Shown here: positions 54,413-64,000 of the stretch, piece by piece | Layout: each line of letters opens with the position of its first letter | Numbering within the stretch: the stretch's first letter is position 1 | Assembly (NCBI RefSeq): GCF_003666245.1 | Contig: NZ_MJLZ01000017.1 | Coordinates: 1 to 64,000 of the forward strand | Length of the DNA: 64,000 bases | Reading direction: 5' to 3' | DNA from: Brenneria alni | GTDB lineage: Bacteria > Pseudomonadota > Gammaproteobacteria > Enterobacterales > Enterobacteriaceae | The notes under the pieces: model-generated | The model's database searches: none | Told to the model about the DNA's origin: nothing | Seen by the model: only the letters and a program-made list of their open reading frames with translations | Position numbers and translations under genes: made by a program

Positions 54413-56145
54413 TGAGCGAAAAGCTGTTCTTAAATGAAAAACATCCCGGCCCATTAGTGGTGGAAGGGAAACTTGCTGATGCCGAGCGCCTGAAGCGGGA
54501 GAGCAATTTCCTGCGCGGCACCATTGCCGATGATTTACAAGACGGCCTGACTGGCGGTTTTAATGGCGATAACTTTTTACTGATCCGTTTTCACGGTATG
54601 TATCAGCAGGACGACCGTGACATCCGTGCCGAGCGTGCCGAGCAGAAACTGGAACCGCGCCATGCCATGATGCTGCGTTGCCGCTTGCCGGGGGGCGTTA
54701 TCACGCCCGCACAGTGGTTGGGTATTGATAAATTTGCCGCTGAAAGCACACTCTACGGCAGTATTCGCCTGACTAACCGTCAGACGTTCCAGTTTCACGG
54801 TATTCTTAAACCGAATGTGAAACCCGCGCACCAGTTGCTCAATAGCGTGGGATTAGACTCACTGGCCACGGCCAACGACGTTAACCGCAACGTGATGTGT
54901 ACCTCAAATCCGATTGAGTCCGAACTGCACCAGCAGGCGTATGACTGGGCGAAGAAGATTTCTGAGCATCTGCTGCCGCGAACTCGCGCTTATGCCGAAA
55001 TCTGGTTGGATCAGGAGAAGGTTGCCACCACAGACGAAGAACCCATTTTGGGATCGACCTATCTGCCGCGCAAGTTCAAAACTACCGTGGTGATTCCACC
55101 GCAGAACGATGTGGATCTGCACGCCAACGATCTTAACTTTGTCGCTATTGCCGATAACGGTCGGCTGGTCGGGTTCAATGTGCTGGTGGGCGGCGGGCTG
55201 TCGATTGCTCACGGCGATAAAGCGACCTATGCGCGCACTGCCAGTGAACTGGGCTATATTCCGGTTGAACATACGCTGGCGATCGCCGAAGCGGTGGTCA
55301 CCACCCAGCGTGACTGGGGGAACCGTACCAACCGTAAAAACGCGAAAACCAAGTACACGCTGGAGCGGGTGGGCGTTGAGACGTTCAAACAGGAAGTGGA
55401 AAAGCGCGCTGGCGTGAAGTTTGAGGCGGTACGTCCGTATGAATTTACCGGACGCGGCGATCGTATCGGCTGGGTAAAAGGCATCGACAATAAATGGCAT
55501 TTGACGCTGTTTATCGAAAATGGTCGTATTCTGGACTATCCTGGCCGCCCGTTGAAAACGGGCCTGGCGGAAATTGCTAAAATACATAAGGGAGATTTCC
55601 GGCTGACGGCAAACCAGAACCTGATTGTTGCCGGTGTAACAGCGCGCAGTAAGGCGAAGATTGAGGCGCTGGCGCGGCAACATGGACTGATAGACGATGG
55701 CGTGAGCGAACAGCGTAAAAACTCTATGGCCTGTGTTTCCTACCCGACCTGCCCGCTGGCGATGGCGGAAGCGGAGCGTTTCCTGCCGACGTTTGTGACT
55801 AAGGTTGAAGATATCATGCAGCGGCATGGCGTGGGGGATGAGCACATTATTCTGCGCGTGACCGGGTGCCCTAATGGCTGTGGCCGGGCGCTGCTGGCGG
55901 AGATCGGTCTGGTGGGGAAAGCCATCGGGCGCTATAACCTGCATCTGGGAGGAAACCGGGCGGGTACGCGCATCCCGCGCATGTATCGTGAGAACATCAA
56001 TGAGGCGGAAATCCTCAGTGAAATCGACCAGCTTATCGGGCGCTGGGCGAAAGAGCGTAACGAGAATGAAGGTTTTGGTGATTTCACTATTCGCGCCAAC
56101 ATCATTAAACCGGTGCTGGACCCCGCACGTGATTTTTATGACTGA
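54412..56145 (+). CDS. cysI: Sulfite reductase hemoprotein beta subunit
   Basis: 577 residues (E. coli 570). Two sulfite/nitrite reductase repeats. The siroheme/[4Fe-4S] cysteines lie in [17 protein letters not shown] (after ACV) and [20 protein letters not shown]. The substrate-binding Arg and Lys residues are in [12 protein letters not shown] and [13 protein letters not shown]. It reduces sulfite to sulfide by six electrons. Siroheme is supplied by CysG, encoded 0.9 kb downstream. Confidence 0.97.
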   Translation: MSEKLFLNEKHPGPLVVEGKLADAERLKRESNFLRGTIADDLQDGLTGGFNGDNFLLIRFHGMYQQDDRDIRAERAEQKLEPRHAMMLRCRLPGGVITPAQWLGIDKFAAESTLYGSIRLTNRQTFQFHGILKPNVKPAHQLLNSVGLDSLATANDVNRNVMCTSNPIESELHQQAYDWAKKISEHLLPRTRAYAEIWLDQEKVATTDEEPILGSTYLPRKFKTTVVIPPQNDVDLHANDLNFVAIADNGRLVGFNVLVGGGLSIAHGDKATYARTASELGYIPVEHTLAIAEAVVTTQRDWGNRTNRKNAKTKYTLERVGVETFKQEVEKRAGVKFEAVRPYEFTGRGDRIGWVKGIDNKWHLTLFIENGRILDYPGRPLKTGLAEIAKIHKGDFRLTANQNLIVAGVTARSKAKIEALARQHGLIDDGVSEQRKNSMACVSYPTCPLAMAEAERFLPTFVTKVEDIMQRHGVGDEHIILRVTGCPNGCGRALLAEIGLVGKAIGRYNLHLGGNRAGTRIPRMYRENINEAEILSEIDQLIGRWAKERNENEGFGDFTIRANIIKPVLDPARDFYD

Positions 56146-56157
56146 CAGGAGATCCTG

Positions 56158-56892
56158 ATGTCTGAGCTTAATCTTGAGGCGCTAAATGTTTTGCCGAAGT
56201 CAGAACAGGAGGCTGCGCTGGCGACGGTTAACCATCGGCTGGAAGCCCTGTCCGCACAGGAAAGGGTCAACTGGGCGCTGGAAAATCTGCCGGGGGAGTA
56301 TGTGTTGTCCTCCAGTTTTGGTATTCAGGCTGCCGTGTCTTTGCATCTTGTCACTCAACAGTGGACGGATATTCCGGTTATCCTGACGGATACGGGGTAT
56401 CTTTTCCCGGAAACCTATCAGTTTATTGATGGCTTAACGGAACAACTGAAACTAAACCTTAAGGTATACCGCGCCACGCTGTCGCCTGCATGGCAGGAAG
56501 CGCGCTACGGTCAATTGTGGGATCAGGGGGTTGAGGGCATTGAACGCTACAACCAGATAAACAAGGTGGAACCCATGAACCGGGCCTTAAGCGAACTTAA
56601 GGCGAGCACCTGGTTTGCCGGTCTGCGGCGCGAGCAATCCAGCAGCCGCGGTCATCTGCCGGTGTTGGCGGTGCAGCGTGGGGTGTTCAAATTTCTGCCG
56701 ATTATTGACTGGGACAACCGTCAGGTTTATCAGTACCTGAAACAAAACGGGCTGAGTTACCATCCGCTGTGGGATCAGGGATATTTATCAGTGGGCGACA
56801 CTCATACCACCCGTAAATGGGAACCCGGCATGAGTGAAGAAGAAACCCGCTTTTTCGGTCTGAAGCGTGAATGCGGGCTACACGAAGAGTGA
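56158..56892 (+). CDS. cysH: Phosphoadenosine phosphosulfate reductase CysH
   Basis: 244 residues, the same as E. coli. PP-loop-like [14 protein letters not shown] (about 50), [15 protein letters not shown] in the middle and the C-terminal ECGLHEE carrying the single catalytic Cys, with no iron-sulfur cysteine pairs, so it is a PAPS-specific (not APS) reductase. It releases sulfite and PAP using thioredoxin. It is the last gene of cysJIH. Twelve bases separate it from cysI. Confidence 0.96.
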   Translation: MSELNLEALNVLPKSEQEAALATVNHRLEALSAQERVNWALENLPGEYVLSSSFGIQAAVSLHLVTQQWTDIPVILTDTGYLFPETYQFIDGLTEQLKLNLKVYRATLSPAWQEARYGQLWDQGVEGIERYNQINKVEPMNRALSELKASTWFAGLRREQSSSRGHLPVLAVQRGVFKFLPIIDWDNRQVYQYLKQNGLSYHPLWDQGYLSVGDTHTTRKWEPGMSEEETRFFGLKRECGLHEE

Positions 56893-56894
56893 AA

Positions 56895-56941
56895 GGCGCT
56901 ACGGCCCCATCAGCACGCTGTCCCTAATATCGGACTTTGTC
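56895..56941 (+). repeat. Repeat family A, truncated copy A3
   Basis: These 47 bp, starting two bases after the cysH stop, align with the right half of A1 (GCTACG..CCCC, CAGYACGCT, CCCTAATA, ACTTTGTC) with several substitutions. The left half and its inverted repeat are missing, and no duplicated terminator is seen, so it is a decayed remnant. Confidence 0.6.
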
Positions 56942-57071
56942 GGCAGTCTGCGCCCGTTTTTTTGTGGTGTTATTCCATTACGGAACTTGTCATGCCAATT
57001 CGGCATTTCATAAGTGTTCTATCTGCACCGTATAGTCGCTTAATCACTTTTTTAGCTTAGTTAAGGCATTT
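56942..57071 (+). promoter_or_regulatory. Upstream region of cysG, likely CysB-responsive
   Basis: 130 bp with the palindromic stretch TTCC-attac-GGAA near 56977-56990 and TGCCAATTCGGCA (56994-57006). CysB sites are poorly conserved, so this is a suggestion based on position before the cysG-cysDNC genes. Confidence 0.3.
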
Positions 57072-58514
57072 GTGAACTATCTACCTTTATTCGCCGATCT
57101 TCGCCATCGTCCGGTGTTGGTGGTGGGCGGCGGTGACGTCGCCACCCGCAAAATCGATCTGCTGCAACGTGCCGGTGCCGAGGTAAAGGTGGTCGCACAG
57201 TCGTTGTCGGAACATTTGGCCGAGCGGCATCAATCAGGGCAGATCGAATGGCTGGCCCAACATTTTACGCCGGAGTTATTGTCGGGCGTGTTTCTGGTGA
57301 TTGCGGCGACCGATGACGGCAAGCTAAATGCCGCCGTATTCGACGCCGCTAACCAGCGTCATCTGCTGGTGAACGTGGTGGATGACCAACCTAAGTGCTC
57401 TTTTATTTTCCCTTCCATTGTTGATCGTTCTCCGCTGGTGGTGGCGATCTCTTCGGGGGGGCAAGCGCCGGTGCTGGCGCGGATATTGCGTGAAAAGCTG
57501 GAAGCCCTGCTGCCAGCAAGCCTGGGAGCGATGGCCCAACTGGCAGGTGGCTGGCGTGGCCGTATCAAGCAACACTTGCATTCCGTGAGCGATCGCCGCC
57601 GTTTTTGGGAACGCCTTTTTTCCGGGCGTTTCGCCAGCTTGATGGCTGCCGGACAAGTGTCACAGGCGGAAGAGGAACTGCACCAGCAGCTTGAACAACA
57701 ACAGCATGAGCAACAGCAACCGCTGGCTAACCGGGGCGAAATCGCGCTGGTTGGCGCTGGCCCCGGTGATGCAGGATTACTGACGTTGCGGGGCTTACAG
57801 GTTATTCAGCAGGCGGATGTGGTGCTGTATGACCATCTGGTTAGCGCTGACATACTGGAACTGGTGCGCCGTGATGCTGAACGCATTTGTGTCGGCAAGC
57901 GCGCTGGTGCCCATTCAGTGTCCCAGGAAGAGACTAATCGGTTGCTGGTCACGCTGGCGCAGCAAGGTAAACGCGTCGTGCGCCTGAAAGGCGGTGATCC
58001 GTTTATTTTTGGCCGCGGCGGTGAAGAATTGCAGCAGGCGGCGCAGGCCGGTATATCCTTTCAGGTTGTACCGGGCATCACCGCCGCCGCTGGTGCTACC
58101 GCTTACGCCGGTATACCGTTGACGCACCGGGATTATGCTCAGAGCGTGGTGTTTATTACCGGTCATTGCCGGCCTGACGGTCAGGCGCTGGAGTGGGCAA
58201 CGCTGGCCCGTGGTCGTCAGACGTTGGCGATTTATATGGGAACGGTGAAGGCGGCCGAAATCGCTCAACAATTGATCGCGCACGGTCGCGCTGCCGGGAC
58301 GCCGGTTGCGGTGATTGGCCGGGGAACCCGACACGATCAGCAGGTACTGATTGGCACCTTGCAACAGTTGGAACAATTGGCCCGGCAGGCGCCGACACCG
58401 GCGTTGCTGGTGATTGGTGAAGTGGTGAATCTACACCGCCAAATCGCCTGGTTTGGTCAGCAGACGCCGACGGTTCGGCAAGATAGCCGGTCATCGGTAG
58501 TGAATTTGGCTTAA
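57072..58514 (+). CDS. cysG: Siroheme synthase CysG
   Basis: 480 residues from a GTG (E. coli 457). The N-terminal dehydrogenase/ferrochelatase half (1-205) has [17 protein letters not shown] and [20 protein letters not shown]. The C-terminal uroporphyrinogen III methyltransferase half (about 220-465) has [17 protein letters not shown] and [16 protein letters not shown]. The linker between the halves carries a Gln-rich run ([13 protein letters not shown], about 202-214), and the C-terminus is ~20 residues longer than usual. It makes siroheme for CysI and heads a cysG-cysDNC cluster. Confidence 0.95.
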   Translation: MNYLPLFADLRHRPVLVVGGGDVATRKIDLLQRAGAEVKVVAQSLSEHLAERHQSGQIEWLAQHFTPELLSGVFLVIAATDDGKLNAAVFDAANQRHLLVNVVDDQPKCSFIFPSIVDRSPLVVAISSGGQAPVLARILREKLEALLPASLGAMAQLAGGWRGRIKQHLHSVSDRRRFWERLFSGRFASLMAAGQVSQAEEELHQQLEQQQHEQQQPLANRGEIALVGAGPGDAGLLTLRGLQVIQQADVVLYDHLVSADILELVRRDAERICVGKRAGAHSVSQEETNRLLVTLAQQGKRVVRLKGGDPFIFGRGGEELQQAAQAGISFQVVPGITAAAGATAYAGIPLTHRDYAQSVVFITGHCRPDGQALEWATLARGRQTLAIYMGTVKAAEIAQQLIAHGRAAGTPVAVIGRGTRHDQQVLIGTLQQLEQLARQAPTPALLVIGEVVNLHRQIAWFGQQTPTVRQDSRSSVVNLA

Positions 58515-58523
58515 GGAATGGTT

Positions 58524-59432
58524 ATGGATCAGAAACGACTCACGCATTTACGGCAACTAGAGGCCGAGAGCATTCATATCATCCGCGAGGTTGCGGCAGA
58601 GTTCGCCAACCCGGTGATGATGTATTCCATCGGTAAAGACTCCTCGGTCATGCTGCATCTGGCGCGCAAGGCATTCTTTCCCGGATCGCTGCCATTCCCG
58701 TTGTTGCACGTGGATACCGGCTGGAAATTCCGTGAAATGTATGAATTCCGTGACCATACGGCAAAAGCGTATGGCTGTGAATTGCTGGTTCACCGCAACC
58801 CACAGGGGGAAGCGTTGGGCATTAACCCGTTCATCCACGGTAGCGCCAAGCATACTGATATCATGAAAACCGAGGGGTTAAAGCAGGCACTGGATAAATA
58901 CGGTTTTGATGCCGCTTTCGGCGGTGCGCGGCGTGATGAGGAAAAATCCCGCGCCAAAGAGCGCATCTATTCGTTCCGCGATCGCTTTCACCGCTGGGAT
59001 CCCAAAAGCCAGCGCCCGGAGCTATGGCATAACTATAACGGCCAAATCAACAAGGGCGAAAGCATCCGCGTATTCCCGCTGTCTAACTGGACTGAGCTGG
59101 ATATCTGGCAGTACATCTATCTGGAAAATATTGAGATCGTGCCGCTGTATCTGGCCGCACCGCGTCCGGTACTGGAGCGGGACGGCATGTTGCTGATGGT
59201 GGATGACGATCGTATCGATCTGCAACCGGGTGAAGTGATTGAACAGCGCATGGTGCGTTTTCGTACCCTGGGTTGCTGGCCGCTGACCGGCGCTGTTGAG
59301 TCCAGTGCGCAAACGCTGCCGGAAATCATCGAAGAGATGTTGATTTCCACCACCAGTGAACGTCAGGGAAGGATGATCGACCGCGATCAGTCCGGTTCAA
59401 TGGAACTGAAAAAGCGTCAAGGGTATTTCTGA
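58524..59432 (+). CDS. cysD: Sulfate adenylyltransferase subunit 2
   Basis: 302 residues from the ATG at 58524, spaced correctly from AAGGA; an ATG six bases earlier overlaps that site. It equals E. coli CysD in length. PP-loop [17 protein letters not shown] (about 35-51), [16 protein letters not shown] and the C-terminal [10 protein letters not shown] are present. With CysN it makes APS from sulfate and ATP. Confidence 0.97.
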   Translation: MDQKRLTHLRQLEAESIHIIREVAAEFANPVMMYSIGKDSSVMLHLARKAFFPGSLPFPLLHVDTGWKFREMYEFRDHTAKAYGCELLVHRNPQGEALGINPFIHGSAKHTDIMKTEGLKQALDKYGFDAAFGGARRDEEKSRAKERIYSFRDRFHRWDPKSQRPELWHNYNGQINKGESIRVFPLSNWTELDIWQYIYLENIEIVPLYLAAPRPVLERDGMLLMVDDDRIDLQPGEVIEQRMVRFRTLGCWPLTGAVESSAQTLPEIIEEMLISTTSERQGRMIDRDQSGSMELKKRQGYF

Positions 59433-59443
59433 GGAATCGTCGA

Positions 59444-60886
59444 ATGAGTCATGTTGCAAAAGAAAGTGTGATTGCGAAACAGATTGCCGAGCAGGGTGGC
59501 GTCGAGGCCTATCTACATGCACAGCAGGACAAAACCCTGTTGCGGTTTCTGACCTGCGGCAGCGTCGACGACGGTAAAAGCACGCTGATTGGCCGTTTAC
59601 TGCACGATACCCGTCAGATTTATGAGGATCAGTTAACTACGCTGCACAGCGACAGCAAACGACTGGGTACTCAGGGGGAAAAACTGGATCTGGCGTTGCT
59701 GGTGGATGGCTTACAGGCCGAGCGTGAGCAGGGTATTACCATTGATGTGGCCTACCGCTATTTCTCGACCGAAAAGCGCAAATTCATTATTGCCGATACG
59801 CCGGGGCATGAACAGTACACCCGCAATATGGCGACGGGCGCGTCTACTTGTGAACTGGCGATCCTGCTGATTGATGCGCGCAAAGGCGTACTCGATCAGA
59901 CACGCCGCCATAGCTTTATTGCCACGCTGCTGGGGATTCGCCATCTGGTGGTTGCGGTAAACAAAATGGATTTGGTGGATTATCAGCAAACGGTATTTGA
60001 ACAATTCAAGCAGGACTATCTGGATTTCGCCCGGCAGTTGCCAACCGATCTGAACATCACCTTTGTGCCGATCTCCGCGCTGGACGGCGATAACGTCGCC
60101 ACGCCGAGCGCCGCCATGAGCTGGTACAGCGGCCCGACGCTGCTGGATGTGCTGGAAACGGTCAATGTGGCGCAGCGTAGTCTTAAGCTACCTATGCGCT
60201 TCCCGGTACAGTATGTGAACCGCCCAAACCTCGATTTTCGCGGTTATGCCGGTACGCTGGCGTCCGGCATGGTACGCGTGGGGCAACGGGTTAAAGTGCT
60301 GCCTTCGGGGGTGGAGTCCACCGTCAGCCGCATCGTGACATTTGACGGCGATTTACAGCAGGCTCAGGCAGGTGAAGCGATTACGCTGGTGCTGTCCGAT
60401 GAGATCGATATCAGCCGTGGCGATCTGCTGGTTGAAAACACAGAAACCCTTAAAGCGGTGCAGAATGCGCTGGTGGATGTGGTCTGGATGGCGGAACAGC
60501 CTTTGGTGCCGGGGCAGAGTTATGACATCAAGATCGGCGGCAAGAAAACCCGTGCACGGGTGGAGAATATCCAGTATCAGGTTGATATCAATTCCCTGAC
60601 GCAACGGGTAACGGAAAATCTGCCGCTGAACGGTATCGGGCTGGTTGAACTGACGTTTGACGAACCGCTGGTGCTGGATAACTATCAGCAGAATCACGTG
60701 ACCGGCGGCATGATTTTTATTGATCGCCTGAGCAACGTCACCGTGGGCGCCGGGCTGGTGCGTGAAGTCATTGAACAGACGTATCAGGAACCAGGGGCTT
60801 ACAGCGCGTTTGAACTGGAACTGAATGCACTGGTTCGCCGCCATTTCCCCCATTGGGGCGCCCGTGACCTGCTGGGGGGGAAATAA
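59444..60886 (+). CDS. cysN: Sulfate adenylyltransferase subunit 1 (GTPase)
   Basis: 480 residues (E. coli 475). EF-Tu-like GTPase with G1 [10 protein letters not shown] (about 37), G3 DTPGHEQYT (about 118) and G4 NKMD (about 174), then two beta-barrel domains. GTP hydrolysis drives APS formation by CysD. It is 11 bp behind cysD and one base before cysC. Confidence 0.97.
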   Translation: MSHVAKESVIAKQIAEQGGVEAYLHAQQDKTLLRFLTCGSVDDGKSTLIGRLLHDTRQIYEDQLTTLHSDSKRLGTQGEKLDLALLVDGLQAEREQGITIDVAYRYFSTEKRKFIIADTPGHEQYTRNMATGASTCELAILLIDARKGVLDQTRRHSFIATLLGIRHLVVAVNKMDLVDYQQTVFEQFKQDYLDFARQLPTDLNITFVPISALDGDNVATPSAAMSWYSGPTLLDVLETVNVAQRSLKLPMRFPVQYVNRPNLDFRGYAGTLASGMVRVGQRVKVLPSGVESTVSRIVTFDGDLQQAQAGEAITLVLSDEIDISRGDLLVENTETLKAVQNALVDVVWMAEQPLVPGQSYDIKIGGKKTRARVENIQYQVDINSLTQRVTENLPLNGIGLVELTFDEPLVLDNYQQNHVTGGMIFIDRLSNVTVGAGLVREVIEQTYQEPGAYSAFELELNALVRRHFPHWGARDLLGGK

Positions 60887-60887
60887 C

Positions 60888-61517
60888 GTGTCCCAACGCC
60901 ACCCCTCGTCACCGTTACCCGCCGATGAAAATGTGGTCTGGCACCCGCACGTGGTATCACGGCAGGAGCGCGAGCGCCTGCATGGGCATCAGGGCGCGGT
61001 GGTCTGGTTTACCGGGCTGTCCGGTTCGGGTAAATCGACATTGGCTGGCGCACTGGAGCAGGCGTTGCATCTACATGGCGTCAGCACCTATTTGCTGGAT
61101 GGCGATAATGTCCGTCACGGACTGTGCCGCGATTTGGGGTTTACCGATGCTGACCGGCGGGAGAATATCCGCCGCGTCGGTGAAGTGGCCAAATTGATGG
61201 TTGATGCCGGTCTGGTGGTGTTGACCGCCTTTATCTCGCCCCATCGCGCGGAACGTAAAATGGTGCAGGATCTGCTGGCCGAGGGGCAGTTTGTCGAGGT
61301 ATTTGTCGATACGCCCCTTGCTACCTGCGAAGCCCGCGATCCCAAAGGGTTGTACAAGAAAGCCCGTGCCGGGGAGTTGCGTAATTTCACCGGTATTGAT
61401 TCAGTTTACGAAGCGCCGCAAGCGCCGGATATTCATCTGGACGGCGAACAATTGGTAACGAACTTGACCAACCAACTGCTGGATCTACTGAGTCAGCGGG
61501 CGATTATCAACCTCTGA
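60888..61517 (+). CDS. cysC: Adenylylsulfate kinase
   Basis: 209 residues from the GTG at 60888, directly after the cysN stop (E. coli CysC 201). Walker [19 protein letters not shown] (about 43), [16 protein letters not shown] and the signature [14 protein letters not shown] are present. It phosphorylates APS to PAPS. A longer open frame starting within cysN is not supported by the family. Confidence 0.95.
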   Translation: MSQRHPSSPLPADENVVWHPHVVSRQERERLHGHQGAVVWFTGLSGSGKSTLAGALEQALHLHGVSTYLLDGDNVRHGLCRDLGFTDADRRENIRRVGEVAKLMVDAGLVVLTAFISPHRAERKMVQDLLAEGQFVEVFVDTPLATCEARDPKGLYKKARAGELRNFTGIDSVYEAPQAPDIHLDGEQLVTNLTNQLLDLLSQRAIINL

Positions 61518-61689
61518 TGTCTTTTGACCGTCTATCAGGCGGCTTTCTCACCTCTAAGATATGATGTATCGCCCCTGCATTGCTGCTTGCCTTTTCCCCT
61601 ATTTAGCGGGAATCTTCGCGTCCGCCGCCAGACAGAGTGGAGTCGGAACGAAAGTTATGGGATGATTAGGCGGCTTTTCAGGGGGCGGG

Positions 61690-62016
61690 ATGGGAAAACT
61701 TACGCTGTTATTATTGATAATACTTGGCTGGCTTCAGTATTCACTGTGGCTGGGTAAGAATGGTATCCATGACTATGTTCGGGTTAAAGAGGATGTTGTT
61801 GTCCAGCAGGGGAACAATGCCAAACTGAAAGCCCGTAATGAACAATTGTTTGCAGAAATCGATGACCTGAATGGCGGGCAGGAAGCGATTGAAGAGCGTG
61901 CGCGCAATGAACTGGGCATGATTAAGCCCGGTGAAAGTTTCTATCGTCTGGTGCCGGAATCCGGGAACCGTACTGCAACGTCCCCGTCATTGCCGCCTCA
62001 GAATACATTACACTGA
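61690..62016 (+). CDS. ftsB: Cell division protein FtsB
   Basis: 108 residues (E. coli 103): one membrane helix ([18 protein letters not shown], about 4-21) followed by a periplasmic coiled coil (about 30-75, [20 protein letters not shown]) and [19 protein letters not shown]. FtsB joins FtsL and FtsQ in the divisome. It starts the conserved ftsB-ispD-ispF-truD group, 172 bp behind cysC; E. coli has ygbE in between, here absent. Confidence 0.95.
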   Translation: MGKLTLLLLIILGWLQYSLWLGKNGIHDYVRVKEDVVVQQGNNAKLKARNEQLFAEIDDLNGGQEAIEERARNELGMIKPGESFYRLVPESGNRTATSPSLPPQNTLH

Positions 62017-62019
62017 CCT

Positions 62020-62736
62020 ATGCTGAAACAGAGTGCTTGCCAGCCAGAGGTTGTTGCCGTCTTACCTGCCGCCGGTAACGGCAGCAGGATGCAAAGCGAT
62101 CGCCCTAAACAGTATTTAACCATCGGTAATAAAACCATTCTTGAACATGCTATCGACGCATTATTGTCTCATCCCCGTATTGCCCGTGCGATCGTCGCCA
62201 TCAGCCCAGATGACGCAATTTTTCATTCCTTGCCTATTGCTGCCGATCCTCGCGTCAGCGTAGTGATCGGGGGCAAGCAACGTGCTGATTCAGTGCTGGC
62301 GGGGTTACGGATGATCGCTGATGCTGAATGGGTACTGGTGCATGACGCTGCGCGGCCTTGCCTGCATCTGGACGATCTCGAACGGTTGCTGAGTATTACT
62401 GCGCACAGTGATGTCGGTGGAATTCTGGCGGCGCCTGTCAGTGATACCATGAAACGCTGCACGGGAACGGTGATAGAACACACGGTAGATCGTAGCGAAC
62501 TGTGGCACGCCCTGACGCCGCAGTTGTTTCCATTAGCGTTACTGAAAAGCTGTTTGCAACAAGCTCTGAAAGACGGCGCAACAATAACAGATGAAGCTTC
62601 TGCACTGGAGTATTGTGGTTATCATCCACACATTGTCAGTGGGCGGGCGGATAACATTAAGGTAACCCGCCCGGAAGATTTGGCATTGGCTGAGTTTTAT
62701 TTAACCAATTTGCACCACACTCATTCTATTGGATAA
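62020..62736 (+). CDS. ispD: 2-C-methyl-D-erythritol 4-phosphate cytidylyltransferase
   Basis: 238 residues (E. coli 236). N-terminal nucleotide-binding [20 protein letters not shown] (about 14-33), [11 protein letters not shown] in the middle and TDEASALE near the C-terminus. Third step of the MEP isoprenoid pathway. Three bases after ftsB. Confidence 0.96.
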   Translation: MLKQSACQPEVVAVLPAAGNGSRMQSDRPKQYLTIGNKTILEHAIDALLSHPRIARAIVAISPDDAIFHSLPIAADPRVSVVIGGKQRADSVLAGLRMIADAEWVLVHDAARPCLHLDDLERLLSITAHSDVGGILAAPVSDTMKRCTGTVIEHTVDRSELWHALTPQLFPLALLKSCLQQALKDGATITDEASALEYCGYHPHIVSGRADNIKVTRPEDLALAEFYLTNLHHTHSIG

Positions 62737-62757
62737 ACATAGTAAGGAGAGCGCACG

Positions 62758-63255
62758 ATGCGTATCGGTCACGGTTTTGATGTTCATAAATTTGGTGGAG
62801 AAGGTCCGCTGGTGATCGGTGGTGTGCGCATTCCTTATCCTCAGGGGCTGCTTGCGCATTCTGATGGCGATGTCGTTTTACATGCGGTGACGGATGCCCT
62901 GTTAGGGGCCGCCGCGCTGGGCGACATCGGCAAGCTGTTTCCCGATACTGATCCGGCATTTAAAGGTGCTGACAGCCGTGGCCTGCTGCGTGAAGCGTGG
63001 CGCCGTATCAACGAGAAAGGTTACCGACTGGGTAATCTGGATGTCACGATTATTGCTCAGGCACCTAAAATGGCGCCTCACATTCCGCAAATGCGGGTCA
63101 ATCTGGCGGAAGATTTGCAAAGCCACATGGATGACGTGAACGTAAAAGCCACCACCACCGAACAGCTCGGGTTTACCGGACGTGGTGAAGGTATCGCCTG
63201 TGAAGCTGTTGCGTTATTAGTGAAAGATGAAACAGGTGAAATCGTCGCATGGTAG
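62758..63255 (+). CDS. ispF: 2-C-methyl-D-erythritol 2,4-cyclodiphosphate synthase
   Basis: 165 residues (E. coli 159). [12 protein letters not shown] with the metal ligands Asp8 and His10, [20 protein letters not shown] with the third ligand, and [20 protein letters not shown]. It forms the cyclodiphosphate two steps after IspD. The C-terminus has about six extra residues; its stop lies at the start of truD. Confidence 0.96.
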   Translation: MRIGHGFDVHKFGGEGPLVIGGVRIPYPQGLLAHSDGDVVLHAVTDALLGAAALGDIGKLFPDTDPAFKGADSRGLLREAWRRINEKGYRLGNLDVTIIAQAPKMAPHIPQMRVNLAEDLQSHMDDVNVKATTTEQLGFTGRGEGIACEAVALLVKDETGEIVAW

Positions 63256-64000
63256 GCATGACAAACGCTGCACAGCTTACCTGGCTGCATGGCAAACCGC
63301 AGGCATCGGGCGTGCTGAAGTCCACGGCAGAAGATTTCATAGTGGTTGAGGATCTGGGGTTTCAGCCAGACGGCGAAGGCGAGCATGTACTGGTGCGTAT
63401 TCGTAAACGCGGCTGCAATACGCAATTTGTGGCTGAAGCACTGGCAAAATTTGCCCGAATACCTCAGCGCTCGGTGAGCTACGCCGGTCTGAAAGACCGT
63501 CATGCGGTTACGGAGCAATGGTTTTGCCTCCATATTCCTGGTAAAGAAACCCCTGATTTAACGACTTTCGAACTGGAAGGCTGTGAGGTGCTTGAATCTG
63601 CGCGTCATCGCCGTAAATTGCGCATTGGCGCATTGCAGGGTAATTATTTTACGCTGATATTGCGTCAGATAAGCGATAGGGCGGCGGTTGAAACGCGCTT
63701 ATTGCAGATTGCGCAAGATGGCGTGCCTAATTATTTCGGCAGCCAGCGATTTGGCCGGGATGGGAATAACCTTGAGCAAGCCCGTCTCTGGGCAAATGAT
63801 GATATCCGGGTTAAAGAGCGTAATAAACGCAGTTTCTATCTTTCCGCCAGTCGTAGCGCGTTGTTTAATCAGGTTGCCAGTATCCGGCTGGCACAACAGC
63901 AGGCTAAAACCGCTTTGTGTGGAGATGCATTACAATTAACGGGGCGGGGCAGTTGGTTTGTCGCCAGGCTGGACGAGTTGACCAATCTACAGACGCGTTT
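63249..64000 (+). CDS. truD: tRNA pseudouridine(13) synthase TruD, N-terminal part
   Basis: Open from 63249 to the window edge, about 250 residues of the expected ~350. Two in-frame ATGs are possible: 63249, overlapping ispF by seven bases, or 63258 ([20 protein letters not shown]). The catalytic Asp is in [15 protein letters not shown] and the TruD motif [20 protein letters not shown] follows. It isomerises U13 in tRNA-Glu. The family order ispF-truD is kept. Confidence 0.94.
   Translation, partial: MVGMTNAAQLTWLHGKPQASGVLKSTAEDFIVVEDLGFQPDGEGEHVLVRIRKRGCNTQFVAEALAKFARIPQRSVSYAGLKDRHAVTEQWFCLHIPGKETPDLTTFELEGCEVLESARHRRKLRIGALQGNYFTLILRQISDRAAVETRLLQIAQDGVPNYFGSQRFGRDGNNLEQARLWANDDIRVKERNKRSFYLSASRSALFNQVASIRLAQQQAKTALCGDALQLTGRGSWFVARLDELTNLQTR

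Noticed and set aside
54904-55944. A 346-codon frame opposite cysI
   Set aside because: Antisense shadow of cysI caused by codon bias.

Overview
The window is a chromosomal segment of a gamma-proteobacterium of the order Enterobacterales. Protein lengths, residues and local gene orders match the Escherichia/Yersinia/Pectobacterium group throughout. Coupling cysG to cysDNC, an indolepyruvate decarboxylase gene, and a garK/PAAR-effector stretch next to barA make a plant-associated Pectobacteriaceae member (Brenneria, Pectobacterium, Dickeya or Lonsdalea-like) the most likely source. The genus is inference.

Layout. (1) 1-17.8 kb: the 5' end of an IS5-type transposase gene at the left edge, then rpsF-priB-rpsR-rplI, ytfB, fklB, ipdC, a DUF2502 protein, cysQ, ytfK, ytfL, msrA, tamA-tamB-ytfP and ppa (the E. 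coli 95-min neighbourhood). (2) 18.1-19.7 kb: a methyl-accepting chemotaxis protein at a breakpoint. (3) 19.7-30.0 kb: plsY, folB, uppP, cca, ygiM, ygiF, glnE, hldE (the 69-min neighbourhood). (4) 30.1-32.4 kb: ligA-ypeB, directly behind hldE and without zipA. (5) 32.4-38.8 kb: an accessory, partly decayed stretch holding an FlxA-like gene with a sigma-28-type promoter, an Aer-like chemoreceptor pseudogene, an intron-like RNA fragment, a garR 3' remnant, an intact garK, four small immunity-type genes (two broken by one-base deletions) and a PAAR-headed polymorphic toxin. (6) 39.2-64 kb: barA, rlmD, relA, mazG, pyrG, eno, an exported metallo-beta-lactamase-fold protein, queE, queD, cysJIH, cysG-cysDNC, ftsB-ispD-ispF-truD (the 60-62-min neighbourhood). 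The window is therefore a mosaic of four ancestral neighbourhoods with remnants at the seams.

How genes work together. cysDNC, cysJIH, cysG (siroheme for CysI) and cysQ form the assimilatory sulfate pathway from sulfate to sulfide. tamA and tamB form the envelope translocation/assembly module. relA and ytfK both feed the (p)ppGpp response. ispD and ispF are consecutive MEP-pathway enzymes. queD and queE are consecutive queuosine-precursor enzymes. uppP and plsY serve envelope lipid metabolism. The PAAR toxin and its 4-bp-overlapping partner look like a type VI secretion effector and immunity pair, followed by orphan immunity genes.

Most unusual content. Several intergenic regions carry short structured repeats tied to transcription terminators. 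Family A is a 125-bp palindromic element with two near-identical copies (21917-22041 and 8060-8184) and one 5'-truncated copy (56895-56941). Both full copies are bracketed by direct duplications of the local terminator hairpin, and the duplicated sequence differs between loci. A 37-bp palindrome (family B) sits between perfect 38-bp duplicated terminators after folB. Family C is a ~250-bp multi-helix element at 16934-17182 and 45616-45869 whose helices are kept by compensatory changes, as in a structured RNA. I do not recognise families A or C.
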